Shown piece after piece: positions 49,686 through 58,326 of a stretch of 64,000 bases of DNA. Origin of the DNA: Paenibacillus arenilitoris. Lineage in GTDB: Bacteria; Bacillota; Bacilli; Paenibacillales; Paenibacillaceae. Below the pieces are notes generated by a model. It saw nothing but the letters and a program-made list of their open reading frames with translations. It did not search any database and was not told the origin of the DNA. Position 1 is the stretch's first letter. Each line of letters opens with the position of its first letter. Location: positions 50,660 through 114,659 of the forward strand of contig NZ_JACXIY010000028.1 in NCBI RefSeq assembly GCF_014705655.1. The letters run 5' to 3'. The position numbers were made by a program, and so were the translations under genes.

Positions 49686-50819
49686 ATGACCAAATCCCGG
49701 TACTTGCCGATCGGCGGCACGGCGCCGCTTCTTAGCAAGCGGGCGCTTAACCGCGCCCTGCTCGAACGCCAGCTGCTGCTGCGCCGCTCGACGCTGCCGG
49801 CGCTTGAAGCGATCGAGCGGCTGGCGGGCATGCAGGCGCAAGCGCCGAATCCGCCGTATTTCGGCCTATGGACGAGGCTCGAGGGCTTCCGGCAGGAGCA
49901 GCTGTCCGAGCTGCTCGAGAGCCGCGAGGCGGTTCGGCTCGCGCTCATGCGTTCGACCATTCACCTCGTGTCCGCGCGCGACTGCCTCGCCTTCCGCCCC
50001 ATGCTGCAGGCCGGGCTTGACCGCGCCCTTCGAAGCGCCTACGGCCGGCAGCTCGAAGGCGTCGACCTCGCGCGGCTCGCGGACGTCAGCCGCGCGCTCG
50101 TCGAGGAGGAGCCGCTTACGTTCGACGAGCTGGGCAAGCAGCTCGCCGGCCATTGGCCCGGACGCGCCGCGGCCGCGCTTACAAACGCCGCCCGCAGCCT
50201 GCTGCCGCTCGTCCAAGTGCCGCCGCGCGGCATATGGGGCTCCGGCGGCCAAGCCGCGCACACAACCGCCGAGAATTGGCTGGGCTCCCCACTGGCGGAC
50301 AACGCCGCGCCGGACGGCCTGCTTCTCCGTTATCTGGTCGCCTTCGGACCGGCCTCGGTCCGCGACATACAGGTGTGGTCCGGGCTCACCGGGCTGCGGG
50401 AAGCGGCGGAACGCCTTCGTCCTCGGCTCCGTTCGTTCACGGACGAACACGGCGCCGAGCTGCTCGACCTGCCGGATGCGCCGCTGCCGGATCCGGACAC
50501 CATCGCGCCGCCGCGCTTCCTGTCCGAATTCGACAACATGCTGCTCTCCTACGCGGACCGGAGCCGTATCATGGACGAGCGGTACAAACCGCTCATCTTC
50601 ACCGTCAACGGCATCATTCGCGCGACCTTCCTCGTCGACGGCTTCGTGCGCGGCCTTTGGCGGATCGAAAAATCGCGCGGCTCGGCGACGCTCTTCCTTG
50701 CGCCGTTCGAGCCGTTAACCCAAGCGGAACAGTCGGCTCTGGCCGAGGAGGGCAGCGGCCTGCTTCGCTTCGCGGCCGCCGGCAGCGCGCACGATATCCG
50801 ACTCGTCAACGGGATTTAA
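49686..50819 (+). CDS. Winged-helix DNA-binding domain protein (AlkZ/HTH_42-like)
   Basis: 377 residues from ATG 49686 (GAGGAGG upstream). Typical segments: RLAGMQAQAPNPPYFGLWTRLEGF, REAVRLALMRSTIHLVSARDCLAFRP and FLSEFDNMLLSYADRSRI in the C-terminal half. The superfamily includes AlkZ/YcaQ DNA glycosylases that unhook crosslinks, but I cannot see a decisive catalytic QxQ/QxD signature beyond MQAQAP. Stand-alone gene; role uncertain. Confidence 0.8.
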   Translation: MTKSRYLPIGGTAPLLSKRALNRALLERQLLLRRSTLPALEAIERLAGMQAQAPNPPYFGLWTRLEGFRQEQLSELLESREAVRLALMRSTIHLVSARDCLAFRPMLQAGLDRALRSAYGRQLEGVDLARLADVSRALVEEEPLTFDELGKQLAGHWPGRAAAALTNAARSLLPLVQVPPRGIWGSGGQAAHTTAENWLGSPLADNAAPDGLLLRYLVAFGPASVRDIQVWSGLTGLREAAERLRPRLRSFTDEHGAELLDLPDAPLPDPDTIAPPRFLSEFDNMLLSYADRSRIMDERYKPLIFTVNGIIRATFLVDGFVRGLWRIEKSRGSATLFLAPFEPLTQAEQSALAEEGSGLLRFAAAGSAHDIRLVNGI

Positions 50820-51018
50820 CGAACCCATCCCCGAATGGCCCGTTTCGTCGATGCGGGCCGTATCGGCCGCCGGCGACGATCTCGGCTGGAGCACTGCCGG
50901 CCGAAATAATGGCCGAAGCGCGCGGCGGGCGGAACGAGCTCGGCTCGAGGGGCGGTGAATCACGATTTCCCCGCCGCGATAGCGGCTTCCGGTGAGGGGA
51001 GCCATCCGCCAGCGTCCC

Positions 51019-52203
51019 TTAGCTTCCCCCCGGGAAGCTTCGCAGACAGCGGTCCATCCGCTCCAGCGCTTCCGTCAGTCTGGCCACGGAGGAGGCGTAG
51101 GAGCAGCGGATGAAGCCTTCGCCGCCTTTGCCGAATACATGCCCCGGCACGCCGGCGACCTTCGCTTCGTTGAGCAGCATGCGGGCGAAGGCGTCCGAGG
51201 TCACCCCCGTATGCGCGACGGACGGGAAGGCGTAGAACGCTCCCTGCGGCTCGTGGCAGGGCAGCCCGATGTCCCGCAGGCCCTTCACGAACATCCTTCT
51301 CCGCTGGGCGTAGGACTCGATCATCGCGTCCTTCTCCCCTAATCCGTTACGCAGCGATTCGATCGCCGCGACCTGCCCGAGGATCGGCGCGCACATGACG
51401 GTGTACTGGTGGATTTTCAGCATCGCCGCGATCAGCTCCGGGTGGCCGCATACGTACCCGACCCGCCAGCCCGTCATGGCGAACGCTTTGGAAAATCCGC
51501 TTATGAGCAGCGTCCTCTCCTTCATTCCCGGCAGCGCGGCGAAGCTCGCATGCTTCCGGCCGTAAGTCAGCTCCGCGTAAATTTCGTCCGACAGGACGAT
51601 CAGGTCGTGCTTCTCCGCCAGCTTCGCGATCGGCAGCCAATCCTCGCGCGTCATGATCGCCCCGGTCGGATTGTTCGGATAGTTCACGATCAGCACCTTG
51701 GAGCGGGGCGTAATATGCGCCTCCAGCGCTTCCGCCTTCAGCTTGAAATCGTCCTTCGCGAACGTTTCGATCTCGACGACCGTTCCTCCGTTCAGCTGGG
51801 CGATCGGCGAATACGCGATATAGCTTGGAACCGGCATCAATATTTCGTCGCCCTCCGCGATCAAAGCCCGGAGCGCCGCGTCGATCGCTTCGCTTCCGCC
51901 TACCGTCACCATCATTTCGTCCGCAGGCTCGTATTCGATCTCGAAGCTATCTTTCAAGTACTTCGCGATTTCCTCGCGCAGCTCGAGCAGCCCCGCGTTC
52001 GGCGTGTAGGTCGTGCGGCCGAGCTCAAGAGCGCGTACGCAGGCCGCCCTGACCGGCTCCGGCGTCACGAAATCCGGTTCCCCGACGCCAAGCGAAATAA
52101 TGTCTTTATTGCCCTCCGCCAAGCTGAAAAAAGCGCGGATGCCCGAAGGCGGAATTTGCCTGACGGCCGGCGACAGCTTGTCGCTCATTGACGATTTGCT
52201 CAT
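51019..52203 (-). CDS. PLP-dependent class I/II aminotransferase
   Basis: 394 residues from ATG 52203 (AGAGGAGGAG upstream). Fold-type I features: SLGVGEPDFVTPEPV, NYPNNPTGA, VLSDEIYAELTY and the PLP Lys in SGFSKAFAMTGWRVGY; Arg in RCSYASS binds the carboxylate. It resembles PatA/AspB-type aminotransferases. A T-box leader directly upstream ties its expression to an uncharged tRNA, so a role in synthesis or supply of one amino acid is likely; which one is not settled. Confidence 0.92.
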   Translation of the reverse strand: MSKSSMSDKLSPAVRQIPPSGIRAFFSLAEGNKDIISLGVGEPDFVTPEPVRAACVRALELGRTTYTPNAGLLELREEIAKYLKDSFEIEYEPADEMMVTVGGSEAIDAALRALIAEGDEILMPVPSYIAYSPIAQLNGGTVVEIETFAKDDFKLKAEALEAHITPRSKVLIVNYPNNPTGAIMTREDWLPIAKLAEKHDLIVLSDEIYAELTYGRKHASFAALPGMKERTLLISGFSKAFAMTGWRVGYVCGHPELIAAMLKIHQYTVMCAPILGQVAAIESLRNGLGEKDAMIESYAQRRRMFVKGLRDIGLPCHEPQGAFYAFPSVAHTGVTSDAFARMLLNEAKVAGVPGHVFGKGGEGFIRCSYASSVARLTEALERMDRCLRSFPGGS

Positions 52204-52221
52204 TGGTTCTCCTCCTCTGTT

Positions 52222-52450
52222 ATCAAACAAAAAAAGACCCGCCCCTGTAAAAGGGACGAGTCTCATACCCGTGTTACCACCCTAGTTCCGCGCCAAAGCG
52301 CGACACTCCGCTACGTATCCGTCAATACGCGTTCCCGTTAACGCTGGACCTGCGGCAGGGCTTACTCTCGCTTCAGCCTGCTTCTCGGAGATGGCTTTCC
52401 GCAAGCGCCCGAACGTTGGTTTTCAGCTGCCCCAACTCTCTGTCCGATCA
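52222..52450 (-). promoter_or_regulatory. T-box riboswitch upstream of the aminotransferase gene
   Basis: On the minus strand the leader shows a Stem I top (GTTGG..CCAAC with GGCAGCTGAAAA), an AGTA-type segment (GCGAGAGTAAGC), the T-box core AGGGTGGTAACACGG at about 52268-52282 and a terminator GACTCGTCCC/GGGGCGGGTC with TTTTTTT at 52224-52258. A tRNA with a free 3' end should stabilise the antiterminator. I could not identify the specifier codon with confidence. Confidence 0.9.
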
Positions 52451-52487
52451 GGCGTCTAACGTACTCTTTCTCGTCATCGAATGTATG

Positions 52488-52943
52488 CTATTCCACTTGA
52501 AAAATCGAATCCACGATAATGGGCAAGTTATCCCGCAAGGAGATTGCCCCGAGCACCGACCGCGCGTGCACGCCCTTCTCGCCGAAGACGTCCAGCATCA
52601 GATCGGAATACCCGTTCAATACTTTGTGATGCTCCTCGAATTCCGGTACCGCGTTGACGAAGCCCTGCACCTTCACGACCCGCTTGACGAGATCGAGCGA
52701 GCCGAGCGCCTCCTTGACCACCGCCAGCACCTCGATGCCGGCCAGCCGCGCGTAGGCGTAGCCTTCCTCCGTCGTAAAGTCGCGGCCGAGCTTGCCCTTC
52801 GGCTTGCCCCCGGGCCCTTTGCCCGAGACGTACAGAAAGCCGTTAGCGATTACGCAATTCGCGTATTTCGCCGCCGGATCGCTTGCGGCGGGAAGCGCGA
52901 TGCCCAGCCCTTCAAGCCTGCTCTCTATTCCGGTTGCCGCCAT
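52488..52943 (-). CDS. RidA/YjgF-family protein
   Basis: 151 residues of the longer YjgF subgroup: KYANCVIANGFLYVSGKGPGG, LGSLDLVKRVVKVQGFVNAVPEF, and VHARSVLGAISLRDNLPIIVDSIFQVE. The family hydrolyses reactive enamine/imine intermediates; in this subgroup the catalytic Arg sits in HARS. AAGGGGAA before ATG 52943. Upstream of the T-box/aminotransferase unit, a fitting neighbour since aminotransferases and PLP enzymes generate such intermediates. Confidence 0.88.
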   Translation of the reverse strand: MAATGIESRLEGLGIALPAASDPAAKYANCVIANGFLYVSGKGPGGKPKGKLGRDFTTEEGYAYARLAGIEVLAVVKEALGSLDLVKRVVKVQGFVNAVPEFEEHHKVLNGYSDLMLDVFGEKGVHARSVLGAISLRDNLPIIVDSIFQVE

Positions 52944-53156
52944 AAGCTTCCCCTTTCGGCGCGAGCGCTTTTTAAAATTTTACCAATAATAACACCATTG
53001 GCCCGGTTGCGCAATACCCATTTTCAGGAACGCGCCGGCTCGTCTCTTCGATAGGATGAACCTATAAAAGTTATTTGTTTTATATATTTCCTTCACTGGC
53101 GAAGAGGTGATAGGATACGGCTAAACCGATATGGACCTGACGAGGAGGGCTTTGAA

Positions 53157-53834
53157 ATGAGCGACACGGTGAAAAAACAATTCGACGCGGCCGCGCGGGA
53201 CTACGACCGGCAGCGGCGGCAGCTGATCCCCTGCTTCGACGATTTTTACGGCACGGCGGCCGACTGGGTCCGGTTCGGCGGCACGACTCCGCGCATCCTG
53301 GATCTGGGGGCGGGCACCGGCCTTCTGTCCGCATTCATGCGCGATAAATTCCCGGATGCCGCGCTCACTTTGATCGACTTGAGCGATGAGATGCTGAAGG
53401 AGGCGCGCGCAAGGTTCAAGGACGATCCGAACGTGCGGTACGTCGCGGGCGACTATACGGCATATCCCTATGAGGAGCGGTACGACGCGGTCGTCTCCTC
53501 GCTCTCCATCCACCATCTGCCCCACGAAGCCAAGCGGGCGCTGTTCCGCACCGTGCACGGCTTGCTCGCGGACGGCGGCGTCTTCGTCAACGCCGACCAG
53601 GCGGCCGGAGCGACGCCGTATTTCGACGAATCGTACATGGCGAGGTGGCGGGAGGAGATCCGGAAGAGCGGCCTGCCCGCGCAAGCGATCGACGCCTCGA
53701 TCGAGCGCAGGAAGCTCGATATCAACGCCGGCGCGTTCGATCAGCTGCAGTGGCTGCGCGAGGCCGGCTTCGCGGATTGCGACTGCGTGTACAAGCACAA
53801 CGGGTTCGCCGTATTTGTCGCTATCAAGCGCTGA
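53157..53834 (+). CDS. Class I SAM-dependent methyltransferase
   Basis: 225 residues. SAM motif I RILDLGAGTGLLSAF, motif II LTLIDLSDEMLKEA, and YDAVVSSLSIHHLP as motif post-II. Similar to UbiE/YafE-type methyltransferases; substrate unknown. GAGGAGGG upstream of ATG 53157. Followed by palindrome module B. Confidence 0.9.
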   Translation: MSDTVKKQFDAAARDYDRQRRQLIPCFDDFYGTAADWVRFGGTTPRILDLGAGTGLLSAFMRDKFPDAALTLIDLSDEMLKEARARFKDDPNVRYVAGDYTAYPYEERYDAVVSSLSIHHLPHEAKRALFRTVHGLLADGGVFVNADQAAGATPYFDESYMARWREEIRKSGLPAQAIDASIERRKLDINAGAFDQLQWLREAGFADCDCVYKHNGFAVFVAIKR

Positions 53835-53894
53835 GAGGACTCCCTTGCCTCCCTTCGGGCAAGGGACTGTCCCGGAAGACATCGCTGGATGGCG

Positions 53895-54180
53895 GAAGGA
53901 GGCTCCTTCTCCCCAGGAAACGTTCCTCGGTAGTTGGAGGGGCCTTCCAACCACCTGCCACAAGGCTGCGCATCCGCACGGCCAGCCAAGCGCCAAGCCT
54001 GCGATTGTGCAGCCTTTACACCATCGACAGGAAGCCGGATGGGAAGCCTGCGGAAGTACAGGCATTTCGGGGACGTAGGCCCCATTTTATGCTTACCGAG
54101 CGAGAAAAGATGCACATTCGCAGACATTTGCTTCCCAGAACGCATAGAACGACTTAAAGCCTGCACATTCGCAGGCTTAG
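53895..54180 (-). repeat. Dispersed palindrome module, copy B
   Basis: Minus-strand counterpart of 2012-2280. GCCTGC/GCAGGC-type palindromes centred at 54167.5, 54116.5, 54054.5 and 54005.5: spacings 51, 62 and 49 bp. Each half also matches copy A in the bases between palindromes (ATGCGT, GCAAATG, GTGCATCTT, TTTCCTGG). Neither 53835-53894 nor 54181-54378 contains a gene that I can support. Confidence 0.8.
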
Positions 54181-54378
54181 TCAGGGGACGCGACGCTTGG
54201 TGGCCAAATTACGCGAACGGCGGCTTAGGACGCCAGCACCGCTGCCAGCGGGCAGATCGCGCGGTGTTCGGCGGCTTAGGCACGAGACGCATTGTCCGTG
54301 CAAGCAGGCAGTAAGGCGAACTGTCCATCAAGCGAGCACAAACGAATCCTGATCGTCATCCATCGGTTTGTTCTTCCC

Positions 54379-54963
54379 CTAAGCGCCGAGATACCCTTTT
54401 TTGAATATGCCATACCATTCCTCAAGCGCTTCTCCCTCGTACACGCCCAGCTTCTCCAAGATCAGCTTCGAGAACTCCACGGCGGCGCTGCCGTTGGCCG
54501 TAATGAGCGGGCCGTCGGCGACCGCCTGCGCCTCCACGTAGTTCGCCTCGCCCCGATACTCCGGCGCGCCCTGCTTCAGATTGGCCAGCATATTGCCGGT
54601 ATGCTTATGCCGCTCCAGGAAGCCGTGCCGGCCGAGGAACGTCGTCGCGTCGCAGATCGCCGCCACCCCCGCCTGCCGATCGAGGCAGCTCGCGATAACC
54701 TCCTTCGCAGGCAGGTTGACCGGATCGCTCCAGTTCGTTCCGCCCGGGACGATCAGCATCGCGACGTCCAGCTTCGTCCACTCCTCGCCGCCCGCGGCGT
54801 AATCCGGCAGCACCTTGAAGCCGCCCATCGACGTCTTCGGCTCCAGATCGACCGCGATCGTCTTCACCTCGTAGCCCGACTGCGGGTTGTTCAGCTCCGC
54901 GCTTACGTAACTGGCTTCCCAATCCGCGAATCCGTCCGTCAAAAATACAAGTACTTGCTTCAT
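54379..54963 (-). CDS. DJ-1/PfpI-family protein
   Basis: 194 residues, flavodoxin-like class I glutamine amidotransferase fold: VLVFLTDGFADWEASYVSAEL, LIVPGGTNWSD and nucleophile-elbow Cys in VAAICDATTFLGRHG. Members are proteases, chaperones or glyoxalase-III-like hydrolases. Divergent from a YafY-type WYL regulator at 55117, which may control it. Confidence 0.9.
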   Translation of the reverse strand: MKQVLVFLTDGFADWEASYVSAELNNPQSGYEVKTIAVDLEPKTSMGGFKVLPDYAAGGEEWTKLDVAMLIVPGGTNWSDPVNLPAKEVIASCLDRQAGVAAICDATTFLGRHGFLERHKHTGNMLANLKQGAPEYRGEANYVEAQAVADGPLITANGSAAVEFSKLILEKLGVYEGEALEEWYGIFKKGYLGA

Positions 54964-55116
54964 CTTTATCTCCTCCTAAGTTCGTGTAGTTCGTTATGTA
55001 CCAAGCATAATTCATGTCCCCTGACAAAGGCTGTCAGTTGAGCGGGCGTACGCCAAAAAATTCGGCGAGCCGACCGTCGGTTCCATGCGTTATACTGGCA
55101 GCAGAGGTGATCAAGC

Positions 55117-56082
55117 ATGGCCAAGTGGGACAATATGCTGAAAATCGTATGGCTCCTGCGATCCGGAACCGTCATGACCGCCGAGCGTCTTGCCGAGGAA
55201 CTGGAGACGAGCGTGCGGACCGTGTACCGCTATATCGACGCGCTGTGCGCGAGCGGCGTGCCGATTATCGCGGAGCCCGGGCATGACGGCGGTTATTCGC
55301 TGCCGGGCACGTTCAAGCAGGCGCCGCTCTTTTTCGACCCGGCCGAGCTGAAAGCCGTGCTGCATGCCGCCTTGTTCGCGCAAGGCGCGGGTTATCCGTT
55401 CGAGGACGATTTGCGGCGGGCGCTGGACAAAATCCAGCTTTACCACAGCGGTGACCAGCAGGAGGATTGGGAGAGCAGGACGCGGGGAATGGACGTCATA
55501 CCGAGCGAGGCGCACCGGGCGCTTGCGCCCGTGCTGCGGCAGCTCGAGCGCTGCGTCGCGGAAGGACTGACGGTCAATGTACGCTATGCCAAAAATCCGG
55601 AGGACGAACCCGAGCTTCGGAAGCTCGACCCGTACGGGCTAGCCTACCGTTCGAACCGCTGGTACGCGGCCGCTTATTGCCACCTGCGGCAGGCCGTCCG
55701 CACGTTCCGCGTCGACCGGTTCGAGGGGCTTGCGCTCGCCGGGGAGACGTTCGCCATCCCGGACGATTTTTCCGCGAAAGCCCATTTCGATCAGGCTGCT
55801 TCCGTGCAAAAGGCGATCAACGACGTCAACGCCCGTCTCGCGCGCATCGAAGGAGACGACGCAAGCCTGGACCGCCTGGCCGGCCATTGGTATTTGCGCG
55901 GCTGCGTCCTGAAGCGCGACGCCGGCTCGCTCGAATTGCGGATCGACGAAGATACGATGCTGAAGCATTTGCCGTCGCTGCTGCTGAGCTGCGGTCCGTC
56001 CGTCCGCGCGGCGGAGCCGCCGGAGCTGGTGCGGGAAGTTAGTAAAGCGGCGCGGGCGCTCGCGGCTATTTATGGCGCTTAA
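55117..56082 (+). CDS. YafY-family regulator with HTH_11 and WYL domains
   Basis: 321 residues. N-terminal winged helix (LRSGTVMTAERLAEELETSVRTVYRYIDALCASG), PIIAEPGHDGGY wing, then a WYL domain (LDPYGLAYRSNRWYAAAYCHLR, FRVDRFEGL) and the WCX C-terminal extension. WYL proteins sense ligands or nucleic acids. Divergent promoter with the DJ-1 gene, so that gene is the likely target. Confidence 0.9.
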   Translation: MAKWDNMLKIVWLLRSGTVMTAERLAEELETSVRTVYRYIDALCASGVPIIAEPGHDGGYSLPGTFKQAPLFFDPAELKAVLHAALFAQGAGYPFEDDLRRALDKIQLYHSGDQQEDWESRTRGMDVIPSEAHRALAPVLRQLERCVAEGLTVNVRYAKNPEDEPELRKLDPYGLAYRSNRWYAAAYCHLRQAVRTFRVDRFEGLALAGETFAIPDDFSAKAHFDQAASVQKAINDVNARLARIEGDDASLDRLAGHWYLRGCVLKRDAGSLELRIDEDTMLKHLPSLLLSCGPSVRAAEPPELVREVSKAARALAAIYGA

Positions 56083-56164
56083 TCTTTCGCGTGGCGAAGG
56101 ATCCTGCTTGTGATGCGCCTCGGCCAGACGTGCCGGACTGGCGGCCATGCAATGCCTCATCCGA

Positions 56165-56272
56165 ATGACGTTTAAGCGGCTAGGCGCCGAGCCGGTTACC
56201 GCGATCGAGAACGGCCACTGGTTTAATTTCAAAGACCCGGACGGGAACCTGCTCATGATCTGCAAATGCTAG
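56165..56272 (+). pseudogene. 3' fragment of a VOC/glyoxalase-family gene
   Basis: The 35 codons ending at 56272 read FKRLGAEPVTAIENGHWFNF then KDPDGNLLMICKC, the closing strand of a VOC domain with the metal-site region. No 5' part is found upstream, where the WYL gene ends at 56082. A truncated remnant. Confidence 0.65.
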
Positions 56273-56298
56273 CCTTTCCCGCCCGAAGCCGACCCGTA

Positions 56299-56350
56299 AC
56301 GAAAAGGCGGCAGCCATGAGCGCGAATATCGCGTCCGTGGCTGCCGCCGG
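56299..56350 (-). terminator. Rho-independent terminator of the PhnB-like gene
   Basis: Minus strand: GGCGGCAGCCA/TGGCTGCCGCC stem with a long self-complementary loop, followed by TTTTCG. Confidence 0.75.
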
Positions 56351-56375
56351 AAGGCCTATCTTTGTTTCAGATCCA

Positions 56376-56771
56376 TTACGCCGGAAGAGTAAGCTGCCAG
56401 GAGACGCCGAACTGATCGACGAGCCAGCCGAACTTCCGGCTGAAGCCGTAGTCGCCGATCGGCATGAGCGCTCCGCCGCCCTCGATCAGAGCCGCGTATA
56501 GACGGTCGATCTCCTCTTCCGTGTCGCAGGTGAGGAAGATGGAGAACGACGGGGTAAACGTAAAGTCGTGCTTCACGTTGCTGTCTATGCACATAAATTC
56601 TTGTCCCTTGAGGGAGAAGGCAGCTTGCATGACGCTCCCTTCCGCTCCCGCTTCGTTCGCGCCGTAGCGCGTAATGCTCGTGATTTCCGAGTCTTCGATC
56701 AGCGAGACGTAATAATTCATCGCTTCCTCCGCTTTTCCTTGGAACATCAAAAACGGCGTAACCTTTGTCAT
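56376..56771 (-). CDS. VOC-family protein, PhnB-like
   Basis: 131 residues from ATG 56771 (AAGGAG nine bases upstream). PhnB/DUF1857-type VOC fold: TPFLMFQGKAEEAMNYYVSLI, SLKGQEFMCIDS, SIFLTCDTEEEIDRLYAALI and FGWLVDQFGVSWQL. Function not established for the family. First of several small genes on this strand that may share transcription with the HEAT-like and SRPBCC genes upstream. Confidence 0.88.
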   Translation of the reverse strand: MTKVTPFLMFQGKAEEAMNYYVSLIEDSEITSITRYGANEAGAEGSVMQAAFSLKGQEFMCIDSNVKHDFTFTPSFSIFLTCDTEEEIDRLYAALIEGGGALMPIGDYGFSRKFGWLVDQFGVSWQLTLPA

Positions 56772-56807
56772 TTCCGCAGGCTCCTTCACGTTTGGTCGCG
56801 GTCGGGC

Positions 56808-57341
56808 TTATTTCCAAACCGACGCGTATTTTTTACGGTATTTCAAATCCTCTTCCGATTCAATCAGGTCAAGGGCCAGCCGCTTGACGGCTTCGTCTTG
56901 CTCGTGATCGTACAGCTTGCGAAGATCGACGATCAGGTCGTACCGGATCAACGACCAATTCTTCTCCTCCCTGCAATCGCGGAACCTTTCGGTTAAGCCT
57001 TGCAGAAGCTTTTCCTTCTGCTTCGGGCCCGCGAGCCCGATTTTCCAAATCGCCTGAATGCAGTGCCTGGCCGTTACGAAGCGTTCGTCCTTCGTGATCT
57101 CCCACAGCAGGGGAAGGTCGCCGACGATTCGCCCTTCGGGATCGCTCTTGGCCAGATTGCACAGAAGCTGCGCGGCATGCACGCGCCGGAGATTGTCCTT
57201 ATGGCGGAGATCGTCCCTCAGGCGGTCCCAGATTTCATAGGCCCAATTTACTTGGTCGTCCGTTAATTGATGCAAATGGTGAAACGCCTCGCTCGTCAAG
57301 GAGCGGTCATTCGATTGCAGGTTGCTCATGCTGGCCGCCAT
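56808..57341 (-). CDS. HEAT-like repeat protein of unknown function
   Basis: 177 residues from ATG 57341 (GGAGGA seven bases upstream). All-helical, with HEAT-like pairs (VHAAQLLCNLAKSDPEGRIV, VTARHCIQAIWKIGLAGPKQ, DEAVKRLALDLIESEED). Lies 27 bp downstream of the SRPBCC gene and 36 bp upstream of the PhnB-like gene, probably one operon with the ArsR regulator. No known function. Confidence 0.75.
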   Translation of the reverse strand: MAASMSNLQSNDRSLTSEAFHHLHQLTDDQVNWAYEIWDRLRDDLRHKDNLRRVHAAQLLCNLAKSDPEGRIVGDLPLLWEITKDERFVTARHCIQAIWKIGLAGPKQKEKLLQGLTERFRDCREEKNWSLIRYDLIVDLRKLYDHEQDEAVKRLALDLIESEEDLKYRKKYASVWK

Positions 57342-57368
57342 CGTTTGATCCTCCATGGTGCAAGCTCC

Positions 57369-57866
57369 TTATCGTTCCAAAATCGTTGCCGCAAGCAAAT
57401 CGAACATTTCGTTCCAGCCGTGCTCGGTGCCTCTTCTGTACTCCTCCAGCATGCGTTCGATATCCGCCGGCGTCATGCGATCGTCGCGAGGAACGGTAAT
57501 TTCTTGCGTCAGCGTCAGCTCGCAGCCCGATTCCAGCGGCGCGATCTCAATGACGACCCGATCGACGGTCGGACTGAACTGCAGCATCCGGAACGTGAAC
57601 ACGAGCCGCCTCGGCCGGTCGATCTCGACGTATTCCCCGTCTCCGCTGTAGTCGTTGCCGTTCCGCCGGTCCGATATGCTCCACTTGCCTCCGATCCGCG
57701 CGTCGTTCACGACGGTCCGCCCGGCGGGATCGCTCGTTGCGGAGGTGAACAGCCATCCGCGCATCCGCTCGGGATTGAGCCATGCGTCGAAAACCTGCTC
57801 GGGCGAGGCGTTGAATTGCCGCGTCACCCGAGCCGTTACGTACGCATAACGGTTCTCCTCGTTCAT
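57369..57866 (-). CDS. SRPBCC (AHSA1-like) domain protein
   Basis: 165 residues: VTRQFNASPEQVFDAWLNPERMRGWLF, IGGKWSISDRRNG, LTLTQEITVP and the C-terminal RGTEHGWNEMFDLLAA. ATG overlaps the ArsR stop (ATGA), so the two are translationally coupled. Second ArsR/SRPBCC pair in the window; it is not a recent duplicate of 16469-17409 because the proteins are clearly diverged. Confidence 0.88.
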   Translation of the reverse strand: MNEENRYAYVTARVTRQFNASPEQVFDAWLNPERMRGWLFTSATSDPAGRTVVNDARIGGKWSISDRRNGNDYSGDGEYVEIDRPRRLVFTFRMLQFSPTVDRVVIEIAPLESGCELTLTQEITVPRDDRMTPADIERMLEEYRRGTEHGWNEMFDLLAATILER

Positions 57867-58219
57867 TCCCTTTCCTCCTCGCTTCCGTTTTCGTTAAGCC
57901 GATTAAGCTCCCTCTCCAGCATGTCCAATTGATCGTCCCAGAACCGCTCGTAGAAGCGAATCCAGGCGTTGGCGGCCGACAGCGTCGCCGGATCGAGGCG
58001 GCAAATATGCGTGCGGCCTTGCACCCGGCGCCTCAGCAGACCCGCCTTCTCGAGCACCTTAATATGCTTGGAAGCGGCCGCCAGCGACACCGGATAAGGC
58101 TCGGCCAGCTCCGCCACGGTGCGCTCCCCTGCGGCCAGCTGGCCGATCATCGCCCGCCGGGTCGGGTCCGCCAGCGCATGAAAAATATTGTTTAATGATT
58201 CTTCGCTACATTCAACCAT
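57863..58219 (-). CDS. ArsR-family transcriptional regulator
   Basis: 118 residues from ATG 58219: NIFHALADPTRRAMIGQLAAGERT, VSLAAASKHIKVLEKAGLLRRRVQGR, and AWIRFYERFWDDQLDMLE. No metal-binding Cys motif. The palindrome TCAACCA-TG-TGGTTGA overlaps its start codon and recurs 41 bp upstream, indicating autoregulation together with the SRPBCC gene. Confidence 0.92.
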   Translation of the reverse strand: MVECSEESLNNIFHALADPTRRAMIGQLAAGERTVAELAEPYPVSLAAASKHIKVLEKAGLLRRRVQGRTHICRLDPATLSAANAWIRFYERFWDDQLDMLERELNRLNENGSEEERE

Positions 58220-58268
58220 GTGGTTGAGTATAAAGGATAGGCCTTCCAATTGTCAACCATTTGGTTGA
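58212..58268 (-). promoter_or_regulatory. Paired operator of the ArsR-family regulator
   Basis: TCAACCA-TG-TGGTTGA at 58212-58227 (contains the ATG) and TCAACCA-TT-TGGTTGA at 58253-58268; centres 41 bp apart, about four helical turns. Confidence 0.85.
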
Positions 58269-58326
58269 ATATTTGCATGATAAAAAAGCAGCCTGCAAAC
58301 GCTATGCCCAGCTGCTCGTTTCATGG

